64,000 bases of DNA from Gammaproteobacteria bacterium (GTDB lineage Bacteria > Pseudomonadota > Gammaproteobacteria > Burkholderiales > Burkholderiaceae_C): positions 124,001 through 188,000 of the forward strand of contig JAHJWB010000019.1 of assembly GCA_018828125.1 (NCBI GenBank), given 5' to 3'. How positions within the stretch are numbered: position 1 is the stretch's first letter; every line of letters starts with the position of its first letter. Below the pieces are notes generated by a model, which searched no databases, was not told the DNA's origin, and saw only the letters and a list, made by a program, of their open reading frames with translations. Of the stretch, positions 10,094 through 20,305 are shown one piece after another. A program made the translations under genes and the position numbers.

Positions 10094-11268
10094 CGCAGTT
10101 TCAGGGTAGACAGGCCCACCAGGCACAACAGCATGGTGATGATCCAGAAGCGCACGACGACCTGCGTTTCCTTCCAGCCGCTTTTCTCGAAATGGTGGTG
10201 CAGCGGCGCCATCTTCAGCAGGCGGCGACCTTCGCCGTACCGGCGCTTGGTGTACTTGAACCAGGTCACCTGAAGCATCACCGACAGTGCTTCGACCACG
10301 AAGATGCCGCCCATGATGGCCAGCACAATTTCTTGCCGGACGATGATGGCAATCGTGCCCAGGGCGGCGCCCAAAGCCAGCGCACCCACATCGCCCATGA
10401 ACACCTGCGCCGGATGTGCGTTGAACCACAGGAACGCCAGCCCCGCGCCCGCCATGGCGGCGCAGAAGATCAGCAGTTCGCCCGAGCCGGGGATGTGCGG
10501 GAAAAACAGGTACTTGGAGTACACGGCGCTGCCCGTGACGTACGCAAACACTCCCAGGGCCGAGCCCACCATCACCACGGGCATGATGGCCAGGCCGTCC
10601 AAGCCATCGGTCAGGTTCACTGCATTGCTGGAGCCCACGATGACCAGGTAGGTCAGGATGACAAAGCCCAGCACGCCCAGCGGGTAGCTCACTTCCTTAA
10701 AGAACGGCAGCTGCAGGCCGGCCTTGGGCGGCAGGTCAAGCGAGAAGCCCGACTGCACCCAGCCGACGAAAAGCTCCCACACCTTGGCGTTGGAGCTTTC
10801 AGAGATGCTGAACACCAGGTACAGCGCGGCGATCAGCCCGATGACCGACTGCCAGAAATACTTTTCGCGCGAGCGCATGCCCTCGGGGTCCTTGTTGACC
10901 ACCTTGCGCCAGTCGTCCACCCATCCGATGGCGCCAAAACCGAGTGTGACGATAAGCACGATCCACACAAAGCGATTGGACAGGTCAAACCACAGCAGGG
11001 TCGAGATCGCAATCGACAGGAGGATGAGCACGCCGCCCATGGTGGGCGTGCCGCTCTTGGACAGGTGCGTCTGCATGGCGTAGCCGCGGATGGGCTGGCC
11101 GATCTTGAGCGAGGTGAGCACACGGATCACCTTGGGCCCGGCGATCAGACCAATCAGCAGCGCCGTCATGGCCGCCATCACCGCACGGAACGTGAGGTAC
11201 TGGAACACGCGAAAGAAGCCGAACTCGGGCGACAGGCCCTGCAGCCATTGCGACACCATCAGCAGCAT
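10090..11268 (-). CDS. mraY: Phospho-MurNAc-pentapeptide transferase (lipid I synthase)
   Basis: MraY links phospho-MurNAc-pentapeptide to undecaprenyl phosphate to form lipid I. The 392-residue product has about ten membrane segments. The family motifs [32 protein letters not shown] and [12 protein letters not shown] are all present. It begins 48 nt after murF and ends on the murD start. Confidence 0.97.
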   Translation of the reverse strand: MLLMVSQWLQGLSPEFGFFRVFQYLTFRAVMAAMTALLIGLIAGPKVIRVLTSLKIGQPIRGYAMQTHLSKSGTPTMGGVLILLSIAISTLLWFDLSNRFVWIVLIVTLGFGAIGWVDDWRKVVNKDPEGMRSREKYFWQSVIGLIAALYLVFSISESSNAKVWELFVGWVQSGFSLDLPPKAGLQLPFFKEVSYPLGVLGFVILTYLVIVGSSNAVNLTDGLDGLAIMPVVMVGSALGVFAYVTGSAVYSKYLFFPHIPGSGELLIFCAAMAGAGLAFLWFNAHPAQVFMGDVGALALGAALGTIAIIVRQEIVLAIMGGIFVVEALSVMLQVTWFKYTKRRYGEGRRLLKMAPLHHHFEKSGWKETQVVVRFWIITMLLCLVGLSTLKLR

Positions 11269-11316
11269 ATGGATTCCCCCGTTCGACGGGCCCGTGACGT
11301 GACCGCGCGCGCGATC

Positions 11317-12792
11317 TCAATGCGTTGCGCCATGGTGTCCCTCCTGTATCCCATTGGACCGTTTTTGTTGTTGTTCTTGCGGCTGCACATCGGCGGTAGC
11401 CAGGGCGGCAATGGCCTCCACCACCTGTTCCATCTTCATGAATCTCGATCCCTTGACCAGCACGCTGCCCACGGCAGGCACGGCTTCGCGCACTGCTGAC
11501 AACAGCGCGCCCATGTCGTGGAAATGCTGGGCACCACCGTAGGCGGATGTCGCGTGCACCGACTGCGCGCCCAGTGCAAACATCTGGGGGATGCCAGCGT
11601 TGCGTGCATGCGCCCCGGCCTCGGCGTGGAACTGGGGCCCCTGATCGCCCACCTCTCCCATGTCGCCAAGCACCAGCAACTGCGGTGCAGGAAGCTCGGC
11701 CAGCACGTCGATGGCAGCGCGCATGGAGTCGGGGTTGGCGTTGTAGGTGTCGTCCACCACTGTGATCTGCCGACCGGACAGGTTCACGCTGAAGGCGCGG
11801 GAGCGGCCTTTGACCGGGGTGAAGCGTGTCAGACCGTCTGCAATGGCGGTCAACGGGGCGCCCGCAGCCTGGGCACAGGCGGCAGCGGCAAGCGCATTGG
11901 CCACGTTGTGGCGGCCCGCAATGTGCAAGACGGCGTCCACCGAGCCTTGGGGCGTTGCAATGCTCACCGCCCAGGCGCCTTGCTGCCACTGCGCTTGCGT
12001 GCAATCCACATCACCACCGGCTCCAAAGGTGAGGCACTTGCGGCCGGCAGCCAGCACGCGCCACAACCCGGTGTACTCGTCTGCAGCCGGGAAAACAGCT
12101 GTGCCATCCAAGGGCAGGCTCGCAAAGACCGAACCGTTCTCGCGTGCAACGGCTTCTACCGTGTGCATGAACTCCAGGTGTTCTCGCTGTGCGTTGTTGA
12201 CGAGCGCCACGGTCGGCTGCGTCATCGTTGCCAGCGTGGCAATTTCCCCGGGATGGTTCATGCCCATCTCGATCACGGCGGCCTCGTGCGCGCTGCGCAG
12301 GCGCAGCAGCATCAAGGGCACGCCAATGTCGTTGTTGAAGTTGCCCTGCGTCGCAAAAGCGGCATCGCCCTTCCAGGCGCGCAGGATGGACGCAATCATC
12401 TGCGTCACGGTGGTCTTGCCATTGCTGCCGGTCACGCCAATCAACGGAAGGCTGCATTGCGCACGCCACCCGGCGGCCAGCGCGCCCAACGCGGCGAGGC
12501 TGTTGGGCACTTCAATGCCCGGCAGTCCTGCCGCTTCCAGGCCGCCATGGGCCAAGGCGGCGGCCGCGCCGCCAGCGCGCGCGTCCGACAGGAACGCGTT
12601 GGCATCAAAACGCTCGCCCTTGAGCGCCACAAAAAGGTCGCCCGCCTGCAGCGTGCGGGTGTCAGTATGGACACGGGCCAGCGGCGTGGCGGGGTCGCCC
12701 ACCAGGCGGGCGGCAGGCACATGCGGCTGCAGCAATGCGAGCGCCTGCTGCAAAGTCATCATCGCGGTCGGCGCAACTGTGGTCAGGCCCAT
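11317..12792 (-). CDS. murF: UDP-MurNAc-tripeptide--D-alanyl-D-alanine ligase
   Basis: MurF adds D-Ala-D-Ala to complete the pentapeptide precursor. The 491-residue protein has the ATP loop GVTGSNGKTTVTQM, MGMNHPGEIATL and DDTYNANPDSM. The ATG at 12792 was chosen because GAGGAG lies about 8 nt upstream and it overlaps the murE end by 10 nt. A later start at MMTLQQAL (12762) is possible. The C-terminal Gln-rich tail (PQEQQQKRSNG) is not conserved in the family as I know it. Confidence 0.96.
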   Translation of the reverse strand: MGLTTVAPTAMMTLQQALALLQPHVPAARLVGDPATPLARVHTDTRTLQAGDLFVALKGERFDANAFLSDARAGGAAAALAHGGLEAAGLPGIEVPNSLAALGALAAGWRAQCSLPLIGVTGSNGKTTVTQMIASILRAWKGDAAFATQGNFNNDIGVPLMLLRLRSAHEAAVIEMGMNHPGEIATLATMTQPTVALVNNAQREHLEFMHTVEAVARENGSVFASLPLDGTAVFPAADEYTGLWRVLAAGRKCLTFGAGGDVDCTQAQWQQGAWAVSIATPQGSVDAVLHIAGRHNVANALAAAACAQAAGAPLTAIADGLTRFTPVKGRSRAFSVNLSGRQITVVDDTYNANPDSMRAAIDVLAELPAPQLLVLGDMGEVGDQGPQFHAEAGAHARNAGIPQMFALGAQSVHATSAYGGAQHFHDMGALLSAVREAVPAVGSVLVKGSRFMKMEQVVEAIAALATADVQPQEQQQKRSNGIQEGHHGATH

Positions 12793-14297
12793 GGGCTGGC
12801 TCCTCGGGCTTGCAGCGCATTTTGGGCGTGGGCCATGTCGGAAAACGGCATACGTACACCCGCTGATTCCTGGGTGTTTTCGTGGCCTTTGCCCGCGATG
12901 AGCACCACGTCTTCCGGCGCGGCCTCGGCAACGGCCTGCGCAATGGCGGCAGCGCGGTCGGGTTCTGCGCGGACCACGCTGCTGGCAATGGTTCCTTGCA
13001 GGATCTGGTGCAGGATGGCGGCAGGGTCCTCACTGCGAGGGTTATCGCTGGTCACCACCACGCGATCGGCCTGCTGCTGCGCCACGGCGCCCATCAGCGG
13101 GCGTTTGCTGGCATCGCGGTTGCCACCACAGCCAAACACACACCAAAGCTGCCCTCCGCGCTGGTCCGCCAAGGGGCGCAAGGCTTGCAGCGCTTTCTCC
13201 AGCGCATCGGGGGTGTGGGCGTAGTCCACCGCCACCAGGGGCTGTCCCGGGCTGTGGATTTGCTCCATGCGGCCCGGCACTGGCGAGAGTTGGGCACAGG
13301 CGTAGAGCGCGTGCTCCAACGGCACACTCAGCGCGCGCAGCGCTGCCAGTACGCCCAACAGATTGGAGACGTTATATTGCCCAATCACACGCGTCTGCAG
13401 CACATGGGTGTGCACGCCCTCTGCCACGGTAAAGCGCAGCCCGCCGTCACCCATGCCGATGTCGCGCGCGGCGAGACGGGCGGGGCCGGTGATGGAAATG
13501 CTCCACAGGTCCAGCAGCCGGTCGGTCAGTGCCGCATGCAGTTCTGCACCACGCGGATCGTCCACGTTGACCACTGCAGCCTGCAAGCCAGGCCAGTCGA
13601 AGAGCGCGCTCTTGGCCTGCCAATAGGCCGTCATGCTGGGGTGGTAGTCCAGGTGGTCCTGCGTGAAATTGGTGAACAACGCGACGCGGATGCGCGTGCC
13701 CTCCAGGCGGTGCTCGGCCAGTCCGATGGACGAGGCCTCAATGGCGCAGGCGGAGCGGCCTTGGTCTGCGAACTGCAGGAAGGCATATTGCAGACGCACC
13801 GGGTCGGGGGTGGTCATCCCCGTCGAAGTGAGCGCTGGCGGAATACCAATACCCAAAGTGCCGATCAGCGCACATCCACCTTTTGCAATAAGCTCATTTT
13901 TTGATAGCACATTGAGTGCTTGTGCCAGCCACCAGCTGGTGCTGGTTTTGCCATTGGTGCCCGTTACAGCCACTACATCCAGGCGCTGGGAAGGCTGGTC
14001 GAACCAATCGGCCGCGATGAGACCGGTGGCGGCCTTCAAACCACGCAGCGCTGCTACGGGCATGCCGTGGAGCGCAAAGTCTTCGGCGCCTTCATGCTCG
14101 ACCAGGCAGGCCACCGCACCGCGATTCAAGGCATCGCCTATGTGCGCGCGGCCATCGGTAGCTGCGCCGGGCCAGGCAATGAAGCCGTCACCGGGCCGCA
14201 CTTGGCGGCTGTCGGTCTGCAGCGTGCCGGTCACTTTTTCGCGCAACCAGGCAACGGCGTCGTGCACCGTCTCCAGCAAGGGCAGCGCCATCGTCAC
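12783..14297 (-). CDS. murE: UDP-MurNAc-tripeptide synthetase
   Basis: MurE adds the third residue, presumably meso-diaminopimelate, to the precursor. The 504-residue protein has the ATP loop VAVTGTNGKTSTSWW and the sequence SDNPRSEDPAAI, whose DNPR is the DAP-recognition motif. This supports a DAP-type wall. The GTG at 14297 overlaps the ftsI stop (GTGA), with GGAGGAG just upstream; an ATG six bases later is an alternative. A short AT-rich stretch (residues near LNVLSKNELIAKGG) resembles a worn copy of the dispersed repeat. Confidence 0.96.
   Translation of the reverse strand: MTMALPLLETVHDAVAWLREKVTGTLQTDSRQVRPGDGFIAWPGAATDGRAHIGDALNRGAVACLVEHEGAEDFALHGMPVAALRGLKAATGLIAADWFDQPSQRLDVVAVTGTNGKTSTSWWLAQALNVLSKNELIAKGGCALIGTLGIGIPPALTSTGMTTPDPVRLQYAFLQFADQGRSACAIEASSIGLAEHRLEGTRIRVALFTNFTQDHLDYHPSMTAYWQAKSALFDWPGLQAAVVNVDDPRGAELHAALTDRLLDLWSISITGPARLAARDIGMGDGGLRFTVAEGVHTHVLQTRVIGQYNVSNLLGVLAALRALSVPLEHALYACAQLSPVPGRMEQIHSPGQPLVAVDYAHTPDALEKALQALRPLADQRGGQLWCVFGCGGNRDASKRPLMGAVAQQQADRVVVTSDNPRSEDPAAILHQILQGTIASSVVRAEPDRAAAIAQAVAEAAPEDVVLIAGKGHENTQESAGVRMPFSDMAHAQNALQARGASPWA
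13868..13925. repeat. Possible worn dispersed-repeat copy in murE
   Basis: GAGCTTATTGCAAAAGG and GCTATCAAAAAATGAGCT on the minus strand stand out as AT-rich in a GC-rich gene. They resemble the flank of other copies (GCTAT.AAAA..GAGCT). The GCGCTT palindrome is largely lost, so assignment is tentative. Confidence 0.3.
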
Positions 14298-16039
14298 AGC
14301 GACTCCTCCACCGCGTCGGCCACGATCTGCGGCTTGACCGCCATGTCCGGCTGCACGCCCATCATGCGCAGCGTCTGCTGCACCACCTCACTGAACACGG
14401 GGGCCGCCACAGCGCCACCGTAGATCGCGCCCGCGCTGGGCTCGTCGATCATCACCGCCACGATGATGCGGGGCTTGTCGATGGGCGCCATGCCGGTGAA
14501 CCACGCACGGTACTTGCCCGACGCGTAGGTCTTGCCCACCTGTTTGCGCGCGGTGCCCGACTTGCCGCCGACCGAATAGCCCAATGTCTGCGCCTTCTGC
14601 CCCGTACCGCCCGGGCCGGCGGCCATCTGCAGCATCTTGCGCACCTGATCGGCTGTGCGTTCGGAGAACACGGGCACGCCCACGGCAATGTCGTCGCTTT
14701 TGAGCATGGTGGCCGGAATGACCCGTCCGCCGTTGGCAAAAACGGTGTACGAGCGCGCCATCTGGAACAGGCTGGCCGACAGACCGTAGCCATACGACAT
14801 GGTGGCCTGCTCCACCGGGCGCCACGTCTTGTAGGGCCGCAGGCGGCCGCTGATGGCACCGGGGAATCCGATCTGCGGCTTCTGCCCGAAGCCCGCTGCC
14901 GAAAACGTTTCCCACATCTCGCGCGCAGGCATCTGCATGGCGAGCTTGGTGGTGCCCACGTTGCTGGATTTCTGGATGACCCCTTCGACCGTCAGCACGC
15001 CGTAGTTGTGCGTATCGGAAATGGTCGAACCCGTGATGTTGATGCGCCCGGGTGTGGTGTCCACAATCGTATCGGGGCGCACACGACCGGATTCAAGCGC
15101 CAATCCGATGGTGAACGGTTTCATGGTGGAGCCGGGTTCGAACACGTCGGTGAGCGCGCGGTTGCGCAACTGCTCGCCCGTCAGGTTCCGGCGCTTGTCG
15201 GGCACAAAACTCGGGTAGTTCGCCAACGCCAGCAGTTCGCCCGTGTGGGCGTCCAGCACGACCACACTGCCGGCCTTGGCCTTGTGGGCCATCACCTGGT
15301 CACGCAGCTTTTGGTACGCAAAAAACTGCACCTTGCTGTCGATGGACAGTTGCATGTCCTTGCCGTCGACAGGCGGCACGGTGTCGCCTACTCCCTCCAC
15401 CACACGGCCCAGCCGGTCTTTGATCACGCGGCGCGATCCGGCTTTGCCGGCCAGCTGGTCGTTGAAGGCCAGCTCCATCCCTTCCTGGCCGTGGTCTTCG
15501 ACATTGGTAAAGCCCACGACATGGGCCGCCGCCTCGCCTTCGGGGTACTGGCGCTTGTATTCCTTGCGCTGGTAGATGCCCTTGATGTCGAGCTTGGCAA
15601 TCTGCTGCCCCACATCCCAATCAAGCTGACGCTTGATCCAGACAAATGTCTTGTCCTCGTCTGCGAGCTTCTTTTGCAGATCGGCCTGCGACATGTCGAG
15701 CAGCTTGGCCAGTTGCTTGAGCTTGGCGCGAACTTCCGGCTTGTCCTGGTCTACGTCTTCTGGAATGGCCCAGATACTGGCCGCCGGCACGCTGGATGCC
15801 AGGATGAGCCCGTTGCGATCCAGAATTTTTCCGCGGTTCGCGGGCAACTCCAGCGTGCGCGCAAAACGCACTTCACCCTGGCGTTGAAAGAAGGCGTTGC
15901 CAATCACCTGCACGTAGGCCGCCCGCGCACCCAAAACCACAAAACCCAGCGCAATCGCCGCCACGATGAACTTGCTGCGCCACACCGGCGTCTTGCTGGC
16001 CAGCAAGGGGCTGGAGGTATAGAGCACACTGCGGCTCAT
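14294..16039 (-). CDS. ftsI: Septal transpeptidase FtsI (PBP3)
   Basis: FtsI crosslinks septal peptidoglycan together with FtsW. The 581-residue class B penicillin-binding protein has a signal-anchor at about residues 22-42 and a pedestal domain containing PANRGKILDRNG. The transpeptidase motifs are S304-T-M-K, S358-S-N and K493-S-G-T. It starts on the ftsL stop (ATGA) and its own stop overlaps murE. Confidence 0.97.
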   Translation of the reverse strand: MSRSVLYTSSPLLASKTPVWRSKFIVAAIALGFVVLGARAAYVQVIGNAFFQRQGEVRFARTLELPANRGKILDRNGLILASSVPAASIWAIPEDVDQDKPEVRAKLKQLAKLLDMSQADLQKKLADEDKTFVWIKRQLDWDVGQQIAKLDIKGIYQRKEYKRQYPEGEAAAHVVGFTNVEDHGQEGMELAFNDQLAGKAGSRRVIKDRLGRVVEGVGDTVPPVDGKDMQLSIDSKVQFFAYQKLRDQVMAHKAKAGSVVVLDAHTGELLALANYPSFVPDKRRNLTGEQLRNRALTDVFEPGSTMKPFTIGLALESGRVRPDTIVDTTPGRINITGSTISDTHNYGVLTVEGVIQKSSNVGTTKLAMQMPAREMWETFSAAGFGQKPQIGFPGAISGRLRPYKTWRPVEQATMSYGYGLSASLFQMARSYTVFANGGRVIPATMLKSDDIAVGVPVFSERTADQVRKMLQMAAGPGGTGQKAQTLGYSVGGKSGTARKQVGKTYASGKYRAWFTGMAPIDKPRIIVAVMIDEPSAGAIYGGAVAAPVFSEVVQQTLRMMGVQPDMAVKPQIVADAVEESL

Positions 16040-16365
16040 GGCTGCACCCCTTCCAGACGGGCAGGAGCGTGCGTGGTGGAAGCCGATGCGGCTGCCACAC
16101 CTTGCGGGTCGGAAACATACTGCGTGATGGCCGGCGTGGCGGTGCGCATGTTGAGCTGGGCGCGCGCGATTTTTTCCACCCGCAGCGGCGTGGCCTGTGC
16201 ACGCTTTTCCACCTGCAGACGCTGGTGCTCTGTTTCAAGGCGGCGCGCTTCGACCGTCGCGCGGTCCAGCTCGGTGAACAGGCGGCGCGATTCATACTGG
16301 GTGTGCACCAGATAGATCGCGCTGGCCAGCACCGCCAGCAGCAGGACGAGGTTGAGACGCGTCAT
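16036..16365 (-). CDS. ftsL: Cell division protein FtsL
   Basis: FtsL is the small bitopic partner of FtsQ and FtsB. The 109-residue protein begins MTRLNLVLLLAVLASAIYLVHTQ, a membrane helix. A heptad-like coiled coil of Arg/Glu/Leu-rich sequence follows. The length and the place between rsmH and ftsI fit FtsL. The last 25 residues are Ala/Thr-rich. Confidence 0.93.
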   Translation of the reverse strand: MTRLNLVLLLAVLASAIYLVHTQYESRRLFTELDRATVEARRLETEHQRLQVEKRAQATPLRVEKIARAQLNMRTATPAITQYVSDPQGVAAASASTTHAPARLEGVQP

Positions 16366-16401
16366 CGAGCCCCCACGCTCCGCACAGACGTGTCGTCACG
16401 C

Positions 16402-16446
16402 CCCCCCGAGGGGACCGCGTTTTGCCTTGGGGCGGCCCGGCGACAC
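16402..16446. repeat. GC-rich intergenic repeat, copy 1
   Basis: CCCCCCGAGGGGACCGCGTT continues TTGCCTTGGGGCGGCCCGGCGAC. A second, nearly identical copy lies 84 bp downstream. Both contain a CCCC...GGGG palindrome and fill most of the 175-nt ftsL-rsmH gap, where no gene is seen. Confidence 0.85.
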
Positions 16447-16485
16447 AACATTGCCCCCACGCTTGTCACTGCGTGTACTGCGCTG

Positions 16486-16530
16486 CCCCCCGAAGGGGCC
16501 GCGTTTTGCCTTGGGGCGGCCCGGCGACAA
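16486..16530. repeat. GC-rich intergenic repeat, copy 2
   Basis: This is the second copy of the ftsL-rsmH intergenic element (CCCCCCGAAGGGGCCGCG, then TTTTGCCTTGGGGCGG). Its GGCGGCCCGGCG part is shared loosely with the elements near 36482 and 37443. Confidence 0.85.
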
Positions 16531-16540
16531 AACACCGCGC

Positions 16541-17485
16541 TCACAGGGAAACTCCGGTCCGTTCAGCAACGCGCATGATGGCGCTGCGAGAGCGGGGGTT
16601 GGCCGCCACTTCGGCGGCGCTGGGCTTGATGCGGTCCAGGGCCACAAGCTTCATGGCCTGGGGGGCTGCAAAAGGCGCGCGGCGGTCGTAGACCTCCTTG
16701 GAGTGTTTGGCGATGAATTGCTTGACGATGCGGTCTTCCAGCGAGTGAAAGCTGATGACCACCAGTCGTCCACCTGGCTGCAGCACCGTGAGGCTGGCCT
16801 CTAGCGCCTGTTGCAGCTCTTCAAGCTCGGCGTTGATGAAAATCCGAAGAGCTTGAAATGTGCGCGTTGCAGGGTTCTGGCCCGCTTCGCGGGTTTTGAC
16901 CGCGCCAGCCACGAGATCGGCCAGTTCTGCGGTGGTTGCAAGAGGACCCCGCTCTTCGCGCCGCGCAACAATCGCCTTTGCAATGGGGCCAGCAAACCGT
17001 TCTTCACCGTAGTCACGTATCACCTCCGCAATCTGACCGACCTCGGCCGTCGCCAACCAATCAGCCACGCTTTCGCCGCGCGTGGTGTCCATGCGCATGT
17101 CCAGCGGACCGTCAAAACGGAAACTGAAACCCCGCTCGGGGCTGTCGATCTGGGGAGAGCTGACACCCAGGTCCATCAGCACACCCGCGGCACTGCCCGC
17201 GGGCAGATCGGCCAGGTGGCGAAATCCTTCGTGCCGAATGGAAAAACGCGCATCGGTGATGCGCGTTGCTTCGGCGATGGCTTCCAGGTCCTTGTCAAAG
17301 GCCACAAGGCGCCCCTGTGGCCCTAACCTGAGCAGGATCAGGCGAGAGTGCCCCCCGCGCCCGAAGGTCGCGTCCACCCAGGTGCCAGCGGGCTCAGGTC
17401 CCGCGCCACCCAGGAGGCCATCCACCGCCTCATTCAGGAGGACGGTGGTGTGTTGCAAAGGAGTGGAGGTCACAGGCGCGCTCAA
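16541..17485 (-). CDS. rsmH: 16S rRNA m4C1402 methyltransferase RsmH
   Basis: RsmH (MraW) N4-methylates C1402 of 16S rRNA using S-adenosylmethionine. The 314-residue protein has the N-terminal [13 protein letters not shown] motif, the SAM loop [28 protein letters not shown], and the C-terminal [15 protein letters not shown]. It overlaps mraZ by 4 nt. Confidence 0.97.
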   Translation of the reverse strand: MSAPVTSTPLQHTTVLLNEAVDGLLGGAGPEPAGTWVDATFGRGGHSRLILLRLGPQGRLVAFDKDLEAIAEATRITDARFSIRHEGFRHLADLPAGSAAGVLMDLGVSSPQIDSPERGFSFRFDGPLDMRMDTTRGESVADWLATAEVGQIAEVIRDYGEERFAGPIAKAIVARREERGPLATTAELADLVAGAVKTREAGQNPATRTFQALRIFINAELEELQQALEASLTVLQPGGRLVVISFHSLEDRIVKQFIAKHSKEVYDRRAPFAAPQAMKLVALDRIKPSAAEVAANPRSRSAIMRVAERTGVSL

Positions 17486-17910
17486 AAGGAAAAGTCCTTG
17501 AAGACATCCGGCATCTCACCCTGCATGGCCTGGGCTTCCTGCGCGTCGTAGGTTGCCTTGTCCCAGAGTTCGAAATGATTGCCCATGCCCAGGAGCATGG
17601 TGTCTTTGGAGATACCGGCTGCTTCACGCAGCTCGGGCGAAACCAGCACACGGCCGGTGGCATCCATATCTACATCCATGGCATTGCCAAGGAAGATGCG
17701 CTTCCACCACTGGGCGGACATGGGCAACTGGGCAATGCGCTCCCGAAACTTTTCCCACTCGGGGCGGGGAAAGACCATGAGGCAGCCGTGCGGGTGTTTG
17801 GTGATGGTGAGCTGACCCGCTGCGGTGGCCGCCAGGACGTCACGATGCCGGGTCGGCACAGACAGCCGACCCTTCGCATCGAGACTCAGCGACGAGGCAC
17901 CTTGAAACAC
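17482..17910 (-). CDS. mraZ: Transcriptional regulator MraZ
   Basis: MraZ is the AbrB-like DNA-binding regulator that leads and autoregulates dcw clusters. The 142-residue protein holds two MraZ repeats: [16 protein letters not shown] near residues 10-25 and [17 protein letters not shown] near residues 84-100. DxxGR/L motifs mark each. Operator-like repeats lie 56-90 nt upstream of its start. Confidence 0.97.
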   Translation of the reverse strand: MFQGASSLSLDAKGRLSVPTRHRDVLAATAAGQLTITKHPHGCLMVFPRPEWEKFRERIAQLPMSAQWWKRIFLGNAMDVDMDATGRVLVSPELREAAGISKDTMLLGMGNHFELWDKATYDAQEAQAMQGEMPDVFKDFSF

Positions 17911-17965
17911 AGACAGATTCCCAACTCGGTTGAATCCTCATCAGCCCGTGCAAGGGGCCTGGAGG

Positions 17966-18024
17966 CACTTTTCACCACTTAATTGCACTTTTTTGCACTG
18001 TAGCAGGAAAAGCACGCCGAGCAA
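17966..18024 (-). promoter_or_regulatory. mraZ/dcw promoter with four phased MraZ-box repeats
   Basis: On the minus strand AGTG occurs four times with exact 10-bp spacing (plus-strand CACT at 17966, 17976, 17986 and 17996). MraZ is known to bind direct repeats of this spacing upstream of its own gene. A possible sigma-70 promoter, TTGCTC (18019-18024), 16 nt, TACAGT (17997-18002), would place the start site inside the repeats, consistent with autorepression. The boxes are directly visible; the promoter hexamers are weak. Confidence 0.7.
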
Positions 18025-18054
18025 GGGGGTGCACACCAAACTTTTGTAATGAAA

Positions 18055-18105
18055 TCAACGACTTAGGCGCGACTCTGCAGCCGCCCAAAAACTAAAAGTC
18101 GTTGA
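18055..18105. terminator. Inverted repeat between hslU and mraZ
   Basis: Perfect 10-bp arms TCAACGACTT and AAGTCGTTGA enclose 31 nt that contain a further GGCG...CGCC pair. It lies just after hslU on the minus strand and before the mraZ promoter. It could be an hslU terminator, but the following T-run is weak (TTTCATT). Confidence 0.45.
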
Positions 18106-18161
18106 AAAATAAGCACTTACGGGAGCCTATGAAAGTGACCTCTCAAGGCCAAACCGAGTGG

Positions 18162-19490
18162 TCACAGGATGTAGCGCGACAAATCTTCGTCCTGGCTCAG
18201 GGTCTGCAGGCGGCTGTCCACGTACGCTGCATCTATGGTGACCGTCTGGCCAGAGAGGCGCGTGGCCGTATAACTGACTTCGTCCAGTAGCCGCTCCATC
18301 ACCGTCGACAAACGGCGTGCACCGATGTTTTCGGTGCGTTCGTTCACCTCAAAAGCAATGCGCGCCAGGCGCGTGATGCCTTCGGGCACAAACTCCAGCG
18401 TTACGCCTTCGGTCGCCAGTAAGGCTTGGTACTGCTTGACGAGGGATGCGTGGGTCTGCGTGAGGATGGCCTCAAAGTCCTTTACCGACAGGGACTCCAG
18501 TTCCACACGGATGGGGAAACGCCCCTGCAGTTCAGGAATCAGGTCGCTGGGCTTGGACAGGTGGAAAGCGCCGGACGCAATGAACAGGATGTGGTCCGTC
18601 TTGATCAGCCCGTACTTGGTGGTCACCGTGGTCCCCTCCACCAACGGCAGCAAGTCGCGCTGTACCCCTTGGCGTGAGACATCGGCACCGCTGGACTCCT
18701 GGCGGGCAGCCACCTTGTCGATCTCGTCGATGAAGACAATTCCGTTCTGCTCAGCGTTGGCCACGGCGCGGGCCTTGATTTCTTCCTCGTTGACCAGCTT
18801 GCCCGCCTCTTCGTCGGTGATGAGCTTCAGCGCCTCGGCGATCTTGAGCTTGCGGGTGTGACGCTTGTCCTGACCCATCTGGCTGAACATGCCACGCAGT
18901 TGCTCGGCCATTTCTTCCATGCCTTGCGGGCCCATGATTTCGAGTTGAGGGCGCCCTTCGGCCACGTCGATCTCAATCTCCTTGTCGTTCAACAGACCTT
19001 CGCGCAGCTTCTTGCGAAACACCTGCCGCGCCGTGTTGTCAGCCACGGGCTCTGTGGTGCCCGTTGCAGCGCGGGCCGTCGGCACCAGCACATCCAGAAT
19101 GCGCTCCTCCGCCGCGTCTTCGGCGCGGGTGCGCACCTTCTTCATTTCAGACTCCCGTGTCTGCTTGACGGCCATTTCCGCCAGGTCGCGGATGATGGAG
19201 TCCACATCCTTGCCCACATAGCCCACCTCGGTGAACTTGGTGGCTTCGACCTTGATGAAAGGCGCGTCGGCTAGCTTGGCCAGGCGGCGCGCGATCTCGG
19301 TCTTGCCCACGCCCGTGGGGCCGATCATGAGGATGTTTTTGGGCGTGATTTCCTGGCGCAGGCTGCCTTCGACCTGCTGGCGGCGCCAGCGGTTGCGCAG
19401 CGCAATGGCCACGGCGCGCTTGGCGCTGGCCTGGCCCACGATGTGGTGGTCCAGTTCGGAGACGATTTCCTGGGGGGTCATGGACGACAT
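18162..19490 (-). CDS. hslU: ATP-dependent protease ATPase subunit HslU
   Basis: HslU is the AAA+ unfoldase that feeds substrates to the HslV peptidase. The 442-residue protein starts [20 protein letters not shown]. Walker A is GPTGVGKTE, Walker B is [12 protein letters not shown], and the C-terminal [10 protein letters not shown] tail is the part that docks into HslV. The upstream Met at 19508 would add six residues unlike the family. It lies after hslV on the same strand with a 113-nt gap that carries a dispersed repeat. Confidence 0.97.
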   Translation of the reverse strand: MSSMTPQEIVSELDHHIVGQASAKRAVAIALRNRWRRQQVEGSLRQEITPKNILMIGPTGVGKTEIARRLAKLADAPFIKVEATKFTEVGYVGKDVDSIIRDLAEMAVKQTRESEMKKVRTRAEDAAEERILDVLVPTARAATGTTEPVADNTARQVFRKKLREGLLNDKEIEIDVAEGRPQLEIMGPQGMEEMAEQLRGMFSQMGQDKRHTRKLKIAEALKLITDEEAGKLVNEEEIKARAVANAEQNGIVFIDEIDKVAARQESSGADVSRQGVQRDLLPLVEGTTVTTKYGLIKTDHILFIASGAFHLSKPSDLIPELQGRFPIRVELESLSVKDFEAILTQTHASLVKQYQALLATEGVTLEFVPEGITRLARIAFEVNERTENIGARRLSTVMERLLDEVSYTATRLSGQTVTIDAAYVDSRLQTLSQDEDLSRYIL

Positions 19491-19507
19491 GGCAAAAATT
19501 CCAGTCA

Positions 19508-19554
19508 AATTGGGCTCTAGCGCTTATCCATCAAGCGCTACCAGCTATCAAAAA
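19508..19554. repeat. Dispersed palindromic repeat, intergenic hslV-hslU copy
   Basis: The sequence GGGCTCTAGCGCTTATCCAT is followed by CAAGCGCTACCAGCTATCAAAA. The inverted AGCGCTT/AAGCGCT core and the flanks match copies at 9295, 30001, 37573 and 52786. Confidence 0.85.
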
Positions 19555-19603
19555 CGTATCAAAACCATATCAGAAGCGGTAAATCCGCCCTGCGAACACC
19601 GAC

Positions 19604-20170
19604 TTACAGCGTCTCGATGGTGTGGTTCATGTTGGTGTAGATGCACAACTCACCCGCAATCTCCAGCGACTTCTTGACGACGTCTTGTGCAGAAAGGTCG
19701 GTGTGGTTGAGCAGTGCCTTGGCGGCCGAATGCGCATATGCACCGCCGGATCCAATCGCCACGATGCCCTGTTCGGGCTCCAGCACGTCGCCGTTGCCGG
19801 TGATGATGAGTGAGGCTTCGAGATCCGCCACGGCCAGCATGGCCTCGAGGCGGCGCAGCACACGGTCGGTGCGCCAGTCCTTGGTCAGCTCAATGGCCGC
19901 CCGCACGAGGTGGCCCTGATGTTTGTCGAGCTTGGCCTCAAAGCGCTCAAACAGCGTGAATGCGTCAGCCGTGGCGCCCGCAAAACCCGCTAGCACCTTG
20001 CCGTGGTGCAGCTTTCGCACCTTGCGCGCGGTGCCCTTGACGACGATGTTGCCCAGCGTGACCTGCCCGTCCCCGCCAATGGCCACCTGCACGCCCTGGG
20101 GAGTCTGGCGGCGTACGCTCAGGATGGTGGTGCCGTGAAACACCGGATGGTTGTCTTGTGATGAATCCAT
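19604..20170 (-). CDS. hslV: ATP-dependent protease peptidase subunit HslV
   Basis: HslV is the proteasome-like peptidase of the HslUV complex. The 188-residue precursor starts [21 protein letters not shown]. Removal of about 13 residues would expose the catalytic Thr of TTILSVRR, so the propeptide is longer than the single Met of E. coli. [16 protein letters not shown] is the conserved core. The open frame extends to 20218, but the Met at 20170 fits the family better. Confidence 0.96.
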   Translation of the reverse strand: MDSSQDNHPVFHGTTILSVRRQTPQGVQVAIGGDGQVTLGNIVVKGTARKVRKLHHGKVLAGFAGATADAFTLFERFEAKLDKHQGHLVRAAIELTKDWRTDRVLRRLEAMLAVADLEASLIITGNGDVLEPEQGIVAIGSGGAYAHSAAKALLNHTDLSAQDVVKKSLEIAGELCIYTNMNHTIETL

Positions 20171-20305
20171 AGCTGCGGCAGATGAGGGTTGCACCTCGTT
20201 TTGCAAGCGCATTCCCAAGTGGCGCCTTCAGGTTCAGCTGCCGCAGCGCAACGATCTCGCTTGATCGCTCGATCCCTAACGTGCCTACACGCCCAATGCC
20301 AGGGC

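Noticed and set aside
18102-18290. Small plus-strand gene upstream of hslU's end
   Set aside because: It mostly overlaps the hslU 3' end antisense and has no supporting ribosome-binding site or family.
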